Source of the DNA: Thermoplasmata archaeon | GTDB lineage: Archaea > Thermoplasmatota > E2 > DHVEG-1 | Length of the DNA stretch: 5,246 nt | Direction of reading: 5' to 3' | Assembly: GCA_003651045.1 (NCBI GenBank) | Contig: QMTJ01000090.1 | Coordinates: 1 to 5,246 of the forward strand | Notes under the pieces: generated by a model | What the model was told of the DNA's origin: nothing | Seen by the model: only the letters and a program-made list of their open reading frames with translations | Database searches by the model: none | Made by a program: the position numbers and the translations under genes | Shown: in pieces, positions 1 through 5,203 of the stretch | Layout: every line of letters starts with the position of its first letter | Numbering within the stretch: the stretch's first letter is position 1

Positions 1-233
1 TAGAAAGAGTGAACAAAGTCAGAATCTACCTCAAACAGTACGTTAACTGGGTACAGAACAGCGTATTTGAAGGAGAGCTCACCAGAGCAGAGTACCTGAA
101 GATAACAAACCACCTGAAAGAACTGATTGACAAAAACCACGACCACATTATATTCTACAAGAGCCGAGACAAAAGATACTTAGGCATAGACCAGATCGGC
201 ACCAAAAAAGCCGAAACCTCAACAATAATATAA
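1..233 (+). CDS. cas2: CRISPR-associated endonuclease Cas2, 5'-truncated by the window edge
   Basis: Cas2 is the small ferredoxin-fold protein that dimerises and bridges two Cas1 dimers in the spacer-integration complex. The frame is open from base 3 (Glu-Arg-Val-Asn-Lys-Val...) to the TAA at 231-233, giving 76 visible residues. The run NWVQNSVFEGELT, followed by a helix (TRAEYLKITNHLKELID), a strand (HIIFYKSRD) and a short tail ending STII, is characteristic of Cas2. The GTG at 9-11 is very probably the internal Val of the usual ERVNKV segment, not a start. Roughly 10-13 N-terminal residues, including the first strand with the conserved metal-binding Asp, should lie to the left of the window, so activity cannot be judged here. 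Family length is about 85-95 residues, which fits. The gene ends 208 bp before the first repeat, the usual cas1-cas2-leader-array order; cas1 is expected immediately upstream. Confidence 0.94.
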   Translation, partial: ERVNKVRIYLKQYVNWVQNSVFEGELTRAEYLKITNHLKELIDKNHDHIIFYKSRDKRYLGIDQIGTKKAETSTII

Positions 234-250
234 CACAAATATATAACACA
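228..250 (+). repeat. Tandem 10-bp direct repeat overlapping the cas2 stop
   Basis: ATATAACACA occurs at 228-237 and again at 241-250, a 13-bp period, with the cas2 TAA inside the first copy. The second copy contains a TATATAA run that could also serve as a TATA box. It may be a protein-binding site at the leader's upstream edge, or chance in A+T-rich DNA. The match is seen directly; the role is inference. Confidence 0.5.
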
Positions 251-262
251 GATACCAGAAGA

Positions 263-307
263 GTCGTGGATCTTTATAAAGGACTTACAAAACCTGACAT
301 CCACGAC
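263..307. repeat. 9-bp perfect inverted repeat in the leader
   Basis: GTCGTGGAT at 263-271 is exactly complementary to ATCCACGAC at 299-307, with 27 bases between. A palindromic TATA-like box lies just inside the left arm. The dyad could be a binding site for a dimeric regulator or an architectural DNA-bending protein, or a hairpin in a read-through transcript. Confidence 0.55.
272..281 (+). promoter_or_regulatory. Candidate archaeal TATA box in the leader (upstream)
   Basis: CTTTATAAAG resembles the methanogen TATA consensus and is itself a perfect palindrome. Archaeal transcription would start about 25 bp downstream, near 300-308, giving a leader transcript of about 135 nt before repeat 1. 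The upstream BRE is not convincing. Confidence 0.35.
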
Positions 308-380
308 AAAGAACACCCATCCAGCCAAAGACTTTTGTAGAATAACCGCCCTTAAGAAATAGAGAAAAACAACAAGCACC

Positions 381-388
381 TCTATAAC
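381..388 (+). promoter_or_regulatory. Candidate TATA box nearer the array
   Basis: TCTATAAC lies about 55 bp before repeat 1, so a start about 25 bp downstream would fall near 408-414, shortly before the array. The spacing suits an array promoter better than the upstream candidate, but the box is weaker. Confidence 0.3.
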
Positions 389-441
389 ATCACTCCAAAA
401 CACAAGAACAAAACAACCAAATCTCACGCCAAAAAAGCTTG

Positions 442-471
442 GTTAAAATCAGACCTTAGAGGGATTGAAAT
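442..471 (+). repeat. First CRISPR repeat, type copy
   Basis: This copy abuts the leader and is the expected site of new spacer insertion. It begins GTTAAAATCAGACC, has a TTAGA centre and ends GGGATTGAAAT. It has almost no internal dyad, so Cas6 would have to recognise a largely unstructured RNA. By analogy with related systems, cleavage is expected eight bases before the 3' end, leaving ATTGAAAT as the crRNA 5' handle. The outer parts match, from memory, the repeat type of Methanothermobacter and relatives. Confidence 0.9.
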
Positions 472-507
472 TCGCGGGCTTGGCCAGAACCCGCCAAATG
501 ATTTTAA
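472..507 (+). other. Spacer S1, leader-proximal and presumably newest
   Basis: A 36-bp spacer. Bases 485-498 are the reverse complement of 2217-2230 in S27 (14 bases). Its last nine bases, TGATTTTAA, are the inverse of repeat bases 2-10, so the S1/repeat-2 junction (499-517) is a perfect dyad around one G. Confidence 0.9.
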
Positions 508-870
508 GTTAAAATCAGACCTTAGAGGGATTGAAATACAGTGGGGGACCGCGGCAGCTCAGGCGCTTGTAGCGTTAAAATCAGACCTTAGAGGGATTGA
601 AATCAAACAACCTCTTGCACTGGTATAATGCGGAGATGGGTTAAAATCAGACCTTAGAGGGATTGAAATTCTTCAAGATTTTTTATGTTCGGTTACGTCC
701 CGAAAGTTAAAATCAGACCTTAGAGGGATTGAAATTTTGTAATTGGTTCGGGGGCGTTTGGGTTCTATCTGAGTTAAAATCAGACCTTAGAGGGATTGAA
801 ATAATGCGTCTTGTAATTTAATCTCAATTTTTAAGTTTTCGTTAAAATCAGACCTTAGAGGGATTGAAAT

Positions 871-907
871 GTCGTATAGTTTGCATTCACCAGTCTACCC
901 GTTTCAA
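871..907 (+). other. Spacer S7, diverged opposite-strand relative of S72
   Basis: Read on the minus strand it gives ETGRLVNANYT. Bases 880-893 are the exact complement of 5226-5239 in S72, and weaker similarity continues for 14 more bases. Confidence 0.85.
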
Positions 908-1135
908 GTTAAAATCAGACCTTAGAGGGATTGAAATGTTGGGTTCACGGCGAAAACTCTTGATGATGCTAAGTTAAAATCAGACCTTAGAGGGATTGAA
1001 ATTCGTGTTATCTTCCAACCGATTCGGGTTGTGGTTTCGTTAAAATCAGACCTTAGAGGGATTGAAATGGAAGTACGGAGTATCTAAGTAATACATTGCC
1101 CTTTCGTTAAAATCAGACCTTAGAGGGATTGAAAT

Positions 1136-1170
1136 TTTTTCATCACTTCTCTTATTTTTATTCAACTCCT
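1136..1170 (+). other. Spacer S11, partial reverse-complement relative of S18
   Basis: The last 17 bases (1154-1170) are the reverse complement of 1616-1632 in S18 with one mismatch. On the minus strand it reads ELNKNKRSDEK. Confidence 0.7.
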
Positions 1171-1267
1171 GTTAAAATCAGACCTTAGAGGGATTGAAAT
1201 CCGAAAGATTTCATGTTGCAGGAGATCCATGTTTCCCGTTAAAATCAGACCTTAGAGGGATTGAAAT

Positions 1268-1305
1268 TACCCTCTCGACATCTACAATGTCGAGAATATC
1301 GTTTT
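1268..1305 (+). other. Spacer S13 with a 9-bp perfect hairpin
   Basis: TCTCGACAT (1273-1281) and ATGTCGAGA (1287-1295) pair across the five-base loop CTACA. The spacer is also open in frame as YPLDIYNVENIV, so the dyad may be incidental to coding sequence in the target. Confidence 0.85.
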
Positions 1306-1467
1306 GTTAAAATCAGACCTTAGAGGGATTGAAATAAAACAAAAAACCCGAAGGCGTAACGTGGATTCAATGTTAAAATCAGACCTTAGAGGGATTGAAA
1401 TAAGAATAAAAGAACAATAATTGCTCTTGTGCAAAGAGTTAAAATCAGACCTTAGAGGGATTGAAAT

Positions 1468-1503
1468 ATTACATAACAGCGATGTACTGCTGGAAGTGTA
1501 AAA
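1468..1503 (+). other. Spacer S16, reverse complement of S54
   Basis: All 36 bases match the reverse complement of S54 (4001-4036) except C1487, which pairs with A4017. In the two open minus-stop readings on this strand (frame from 1469, Leu codon CTG/TTG; frame from 1470, Tyr codon TAC/TAT) the difference is synonymous. The second frame reads AMYCWKCK, a CxxC knuckle. Confidence 0.97.
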
Positions 1504-1602
1504 GTTAAAATCAGACCTTAGAGGGATTGAAATGTTCTCTTGCCGGTCGTGGATTCTCATTTTTAAATCCTTGTTAAAATCAGACCTTAGAGGGATTGAA
1601 AT

Positions 1603-1638
1603 AAAAAAATTTTAAAGGAGCTGAATAAAAATGTCAGA
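1603..1638 (+). other. Spacer S18, SD-like or Lys-rich coding target
   Basis: It contains AAAGGAG (1614-1620) ten bases before ATG (1631-1633), which looks like a ribosome-binding site and start. Frame 0 is also fully open as KKILKELNKNVR, and the S11 match (ELNKN) favours the coding reading. A weaker 15-of-17 match to the complement of S56 covers KNVR. Confidence 0.65.
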
Positions 1639-1735
1639 GTTAAAATCAGACCTTAGAGGGATTGAAATGGAGTACCCTGTTCTCGTGGGTTCGATTTCTC
1701 TCTTCGTTAAAATCAGACCTTAGAGGGATTGAAAT

Positions 1736-1772
1736 CTTAAATTTTTTTGAGGAGGTTAAGCCTCCTCGTCCT
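1736..1772 (+). other. Spacer S20 with a GAGGAGG hairpin and a T7 run
   Basis: GAGGAGG (1749-1755) and CCTCCTC (1761-1767) form a perfect 7-bp stem with a five-base loop. Seven T precede the stem (1742-1748), the wrong side for a terminator on this strand. GGAGG is also a strong anti-SD match. Confidence 0.8.
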
Positions 1773-1802
1773 GTTAAAATCAGACCTTAGAGGGATTGAA
1801 AT

Positions 1803-1841
1803 TTTATTTCTAAAAGTATATTCCTTGCATTTGATTTTAAT
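1803..1841 (+). other. Spacer S21, overlaps S23 tail to tail
   Basis: A 39-bp spacer, among the longest. Its last 16 bases, TGCATTTGATTTTAAT (1826-1841), are the exact reverse complement of the last 16 of S23 (1957-1972). TGATTTTAA at 1832-1840 also forms a dyad with TTAAAATCA of the next repeat (1843-1851). Confidence 0.92.
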
Positions 1842-1937
1842 GTTAAAATCAGACCTTAGAGGGATTGAAATACAGTAATACACTTGAATGACTTGCAAAT
1901 CGCCAGGGTTAAAATCAGACCTTAGAGGGATTGAAAT

Positions 1938-1972
1938 ATATTCCAAACAGATACAAATTAAAATCAAATGCA
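1938..1972 (+). other. Spacer S23, overlaps S21 on the opposite strand
   Basis: With S21 it reconstructs 58 bp of one target. On the S23 strand one frame is open throughout, reading YSKQIQIKIKCKEYTFRNK. It carries TTAAAATCA, nine bases identical to the repeat. Confidence 0.92.
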
Positions 1973-2136
1973 GTTAAAATCAGACCTTAGAGGGATTGAA
2001 ATATAATTCAGCGAGCGGGTATCCGATTCGGCTCGCTCGAGTTAAAATCAGACCTTAGAGGGATTGAAATCAACGGTGAGGATCGGAATTCGCAGGCATA
2101 ATGGGAGTTAAAATCAGACCTTAGAGGGATTGAAAT

Positions 2137-2172
2137 GATGGAGTTTTGATATGTTTATGGCGCTTAACAAAC
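2137..2172 (+). other. Spacer S26, likely translation start of a target gene
   Basis: GGAG (2140-2143) lies seven bases before ATG (2151-2153), followed by codons for MFMALNK. The spacing is canonical for a Shine-Dalgarno site, so the protospacer probably spans a viral gene start. Confidence 0.5.
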
Positions 2173-2202
2173 GTTAAAATCAGACCTTAGAGGGATTGAA
2201 AT

Positions 2203-2238
2203 TTAAACAATAATTGTTTGGCGGGTTCTGCATCATAC
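2203..2238 (+). other. Spacer S27, dyad plus shared 14-mer with S1
   Basis: AAACAAT (2205-2211) and ATTGTTT (2213-2219) form a 7-bp inverted repeat around one base. TTTGGCGGGTTCTG at 2217-2230 is the complement of 485-498 in S1. Confidence 0.75.
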
Positions 2239-2268
2239 GTTAAAATCAGACCTTAGAGGGATTGAAAT

Positions 2269-2304
2269 CTCAACCAGATATGTCTCTGGCAGGGACATGA
2301 TACA
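2269..2304 (+). other. Spacer S28 with an 8-bp hairpin
   Basis: ATGTCTCT (2280-2287) pairs with AGGGACAT (2291-2298) across GGC, with one T-G wobble. The minus strand is fully open (CIMSLPETYLVE). Confidence 0.75.
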
Positions 2305-2664
2305 GTTAAAATCAGACCTTAGAGGGATTGAAATTTGGATCTCCACCAGCAGTTCTCAATACAACCTCTTCGTTAAAATCAGACCTTAGAGGGATTGAAA
2401 TAAAAATGAAAAGAGGAGATGGCACAACCTGCTTAGGTTAAAATCAGACCTTAGAGGGATTGAAATTTGAGTGGTTGCATAGGTTCGAATGTCTGAGATA
2501 CCGTTAAAATCAGACCTTAGAGGGATTGAAATCTCAATCGAGAGAACTTTTGTAATACCTTTTTGGGGTTAAAATCAGACCTTAGAGGGATTGAAATTTA
2601 TGAACAGGTTTAGTGATGTATTTGAGTAAGTTCAGTTAAAATCAGACCTTAGAGGGATTGAAAT

Positions 2665-2700
2665 AAACAAGTCATTGATAATCAATCGATTGATCGAAGA
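2665..2700 (+). other. Spacer S34 with a 14-bp perfect palindrome
   Basis: ATCAATCGATTGAT at 2681-2694 is perfectly self-complementary. It could be a repressor-binding site in the target element; the spacer is also open as KQVIDNQSIDRR. Confidence 0.8.
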
Positions 2701-3267
2701 GTTAAAATCAGACCTTAGAGGGATTGAAATGATTGCGGTGCAGTTGGGACAGTAGTCGTTTTGGCGGGTTAAAATCAGACCTTAGAGGGATTGAAATACA
2801 ATCACTTTTACTTTATTTGTTTCTCGTATACAAAGTTAAAATCAGACCTTAGAGGGATTGAAATAGATGTGGTGTGGCACATGATCCGCATTCACAACAA
2901 TGTTAAAATCAGACCTTAGAGGGATTGAAATCTATGATCTCCGCACTGTCTGTTTTGTAATAGACTGTGTTAAAATCAGACCTTAGAGGGATTGAAATTT
3001 TGCATTGCTGAATCCGCCATAAGCTGGCTCATCAGGTTAAAATCAGACCTTAGAGGGATTGAAATTTGTGTATGCTTCTTCCGAGAATGGGTTGTCATGT
3101 CCGTTAAAATCAGACCTTAGAGGGATTGAAATAATGCTTTTACTAATCCACAGTTGAAGGTAGCAATTGAGTTAAAATCAGACCTTAGAGGGATTGAAAT
3201 CACAAATGCATAACAAAAATTGAACTTGTGGATGGTTGTTAAAATCAGACCTTAGAGGGATTGAAAT

Positions 3268-3305
3268 ATGACAGAAGAAGTAACTATTATAGAACCAGCA
3301 AACAC
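3268..3305 (+). other. Spacer S43, starts with ATG and is fully open
   Basis: The spacer begins exactly at an ATG and reads MTEEVTIIEPANT. It may cover the first codons of a target gene, but no ribosome-binding site can be seen because the repeat precedes it. An apparent longer ORF here is repeat read-through. Confidence 0.5.
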
Positions 3306-3535
3306 GTTAAAATCAGACCTTAGAGGGATTGAAATAATAAAACTGTATCAAAAGTTAGTACACCTACTTGGGTTAAAATCAGACCTTAGAGGGATTGAAA
3401 TAAAATCGAAATTTCCGAAACACTTGCAAGACTTTTTTGTTAAAATCAGACCTTAGAGGGATTGAAATGAAATTATTAAAATCTGGACTCTTCCAAAAAA
3501 TGAAAGTTAAAATCAGACCTTAGAGGGATTGAAAT

Positions 3536-3571
3536 TTAGATGCTTGGCAACACATTGTTATGACTTATGAT
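3536..3571 (+). other. Spacer S47, target resembles a LamG/ConA-like domain
   Basis: Frame 0 is fully open and reads LDAWQHIVMTYD. The pattern W-x-H-[IV]-V-x-T-Y-D is a hallmark of laminin-G/concanavalin A-like domains, often found in surface or receptor-binding proteins. Twelve residues make this suggestive only. Confidence 0.5.
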
Positions 3572-3601
3572 GTTAAAATCAGACCTTAGAGGGATTGAAA
3601 T

Positions 3602-3639
3602 AGACTGTTTTTTGTGTTTTGTCGTCTGACATGTTTTTT
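3602..3639 (+). other. Spacer S48, T-rich, possible terminator-like signal
   Basis: It has T6 at 3608-3613, T4 at 3617-3620 and T6 at 3634-3639 on the transcribed sense strand. On the minus strand it reads MSDDKTQKTV after an A-run, so it may cover a target gene start. Confidence 0.55.
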
Positions 3640-3801
3640 GTTAAAATCAGACCTTAGAGGGATTGAAATCCACGATACTAATAGCTATGCCTCGATCTTC
3701 CTGCCGTTAAAATCAGACCTTAGAGGGATTGAAATATCAAAACCTCATGATCGTAAGTATCATCTAAATTAGTTAAAATCAGACCTTAGAGGGATTGAAA
3801 T

Positions 3802-3837
3802 GAAACAATTTCAATTACGGCAGCACCATTTTTAAAA
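3802..3837 (+). other. Spacer S51, complementary to its own crRNA handle
   Basis: ATTTCAAT at 3808-3815 is the exact complement of the ATTGAAAT handle at 3794-3801, with the six-base loop GAAACA between. The mature crRNA could fold its 5' handle into an 8-bp stem. Confidence 0.85.
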
Positions 3838-4000
3838 GTTAAAATCAGACCTTAGAGGGATTGAAATCGACCTTGAAACGGATGAATATGGAGTATGTGC
3901 ATCGTTAAAATCAGACCTTAGAGGGATTGAAATCATTCATGCGAGAACTTGAAAAAATTGTACCATCACCGTTAAAATCAGACCTTAGAGGGATTGAAAT

Positions 4001-4036
4001 TTTTACACTTCCAGCAATACATCGCTGTTATGTAAT
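4001..4036 (+). other. Spacer S54, reverse complement of S16
   Basis: Same boundaries as S16 (1468-1503) on the opposite strand, 35 of 36 bases. It lies 38 spacers further from the leader, so it was presumably acquired earlier. Confidence 0.97.
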
Positions 4037-4066
4037 GTTAAAATCAGACCTTAGAGGGATTGAAAT

Positions 4067-4104
4067 AATCAGGGTAGTATCCTCCACAAAAGCCACACCT
4101 TTTC
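4067..4104 (+). other. Spacer S55, minus strand reads a CxxC knuckle
   Basis: The minus-strand frame gives KRCGFCGGYYPD, resembling half of a zinc ribbon in a target protein. The fragment is too short to assign. Confidence 0.4.
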
Positions 4105-4334
4105 GTTAAAATCAGACCTTAGAGGGATTGAAATTCATATCTGACATTCTTACTCACTCTCCAGGACTTTTTGTTAAAATCAGACCTTAGAGGGATTGAA
4201 ATTTTAATATCCAATGTTCTGGTAATTTAAAAGTGTTCGTTAAAATCAGACCTTAGAGGGATTGAAATATCCCATGCAACGTGGATATTGACAAAACGAG
4301 ATGCGTTAAAATCAGACCTTAGAGGGATTGAAAT

Positions 4335-4370
4335 TCATTTCTTTGATAAAAAGCAGGCTTTTCTTTTGAA
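4335..4370 (+). other. Spacer S59, overlaps S64 on the same strand
   Basis: Its first 20 bases (4335-4354) match the last 20 of S64 (4685-4704) with one A/G difference at 4348/4698. The minus strand reads SKEKPAFYQRN. Confidence 0.93.
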
Positions 4371-4668
4371 GTTAAAATCAGACCTTAGAGGGATTGAAAT
4401 TTTGTTCTTAAAACTCTCTCAAACTTTATTTTATCGCGTTAAAATCAGACCTTAGAGGGATTGAAATAAAAATCAAATATCAACCACAACGTTTGCCACA
4501 GAACTCGTTAAAATCAGACCTTAGAGGGATTGAAATTCGAGGTCATGACAACCGATGAGGGTGTGTTTCGGGGTTAAAATCAGACCTTAGAGGGATTGAA
4601 ATTCGCAATATGCATACAGATAATTTGCATTATTGATTGTTAAAATCAGACCTTAGAGGGATTGAAAT

Positions 4669-4704
4669 TACATACAAACTTCCATCATTTCTTTGATGAA
4701 AAGC
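4669..4704 (+). other. Spacer S64, overlaps S59
   Basis: Its 3' 20 bases equal the 5' end of S59 bar one base, so the two protospacers are offset by 16 bp. The minus strand reads AFHQRNDGSLYV, continuing the S59 frame with Tyr changed to His. Confidence 0.93.
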
Positions 4705-4734
4705 GTTAAAATCAGACCTTAGAGGGATTGAAAT

Positions 4735-4772
4735 GTTTTTCTTGGGTAGACAAGCATGGCGTCTCCGCCATG
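4735..4772 (+). other. Spacer S65 with a 7-bp GC-rich hairpin
   Basis: CATGGCG (4755-4761) pairs with CGCCATG (4766-4772) across TCTC, directly against the next repeat. The minus strand reads HGGDAMLVYPRK, so coding sequence may explain it. Confidence 0.75.
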
Positions 4773-5004
4773 GTTAAAATCAGACCTTAGAGGGATTGAA
4801 ATGAATGTAAAGTCCATGTGCATTTGGGATATTGCAACTGGTTAAAATCAGACCTTAGAGGGATTGAAATAAGACATAGCTCTTAAGGTGTATAGTGGTG
4901 ATGTTGAGTTAAAATCAGACCTTAGAGGGATTGAAATCATCTACAACAGGGCTTTGGGTGCAGATCAAATTAAAGTTAAAATCAGACCTTAGAGGGATTG
5001 AAAT

Positions 5005-5041
5005 CTCGGAAGTTGAAGAAGATCATAATACTCATAGTATG
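5005..5041 (+). other. Spacer S69, first copy of a duplicated spacer (37 bp)
   Basis: Identical to S70 over 36 bases but with an extra 3' G at 5041. Frame 1 reads SEVEEDHNTHSM. Confidence 0.97.
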
Positions 5042-5071
5042 GTTAAAATCAGACCTTAGAGGGATTGAAAT

Positions 5072-5107
5072 CTCGGAAGTTGAAGAAGATCATAATACTC
5101 ATAGTAT
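5072..5107 (+). other. Spacer S70, second copy (36 bp)
   Basis: The immediate neighbour of S69 with the same 36 bases, lacking the final G. Confidence 0.97.
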
Positions 5108-5137
5108 GTTAAAATCAGACCTTAGAGGGATTGAAAT

Positions 5138-5173
5138 ACGTCAGATATAACACTTTCGATTTGATTTTTCATA
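5138..5173 (+). other. Spacer S71, minus strand resembles a gene start
   Basis: The minus strand reads MKNQIESVISD after TAT. It is open to the spacer end; no ribosome-binding site fits inside the spacer. Confidence 0.35.
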
Positions 5174-5203
5174 GTTAAAATCAGACCTTAGAGGGATTGA
5201 AAT

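Larger units (their letters stand above)
234..441 (+). promoter_or_regulatory. CRISPR leader between cas2 and the first repeat
   Basis: This non-coding stretch of 208 bp separates the cas2 stop from repeat 1. Its position and the repeat orientation make it the leader, which should hold the array promoter and the sequence that directs new spacers to repeat 1. It is strongly A+C rich on this strand: bases 361-440 contain 42 A, 23 C, 9 T and 6 G. No T-run longer than four occurs, so there is no obvious archaeal T-tract terminator for the cas operon. It contains a tandem repeat, an inverted repeat and two TATA-like boxes, listed separately. A minus-strand open frame across it is a shadow, with no recognisable protein. 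Confidence 0.85.

Noticed and set aside
9..11. GTG as the cas2 start codon
   Set aside because: It would remove the first strand and catalytic Asp of Cas2; the frame is open upstream with the expected Glu-Arg before Val.
155..427. Minus-strand 90-codon open frame over cas2 and the leader
   Set aside because: It is antisense to a clear Cas2 and runs into the A+C-rich leader; the hydrophobic Val/Phe/Leu-rich product is what A+C-rich DNA gives in reverse.
1336..1371. S14 as a terminator (minus strand ends in T6GT4)
   Set aside because: The GC part does not form a stem of more than two or three pairs.
1546..1554. GTCGTGGAT in S17 identical to the left arm of the leader dyad
   Set aside because: Nine-base matches between the leader and 72 spacers are expected by chance.
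1282..1560. Minus-strand open frame with repeating ISIPLRSDFN
   Set aside because: The decapeptide is the translated CRISPR repeat, kept in phase by spacers whose lengths are multiples of three.
1669..1705. GGGTTCGATTTC in S19 and GGTTCGAAT in S31 as tRNA T-arm fragments
   Set aside because: The invariant C after the loop is missing in both and the stem does not pair; S19 reads well as coding EYPVLVGSISLF.
1737..1967. Minus-strand open frame in the array
   Set aside because: Same repeat-translation artefact.
3268..3456. Plus-strand frame starting MTEEVTIIEPANT
   Set aside because: Only the spacer part looks like protein; it continues into translated repeat (LKSDLRGIEI).
3927..4109. Plus-strand frame in the array
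   Set aside because: Translated repeats and spacers, no coherent product.
3066..4572. CATGACAACC shared by S40 (minus) and S62
   Set aside because: Ten bases only, in different likely frames.
4603..4638. S63 (minus, NNANYLY) as a third relative of S7/S72
   Set aside because: Only 11 of 12 bases match and the flanks do not; such near-matches are common in this set.
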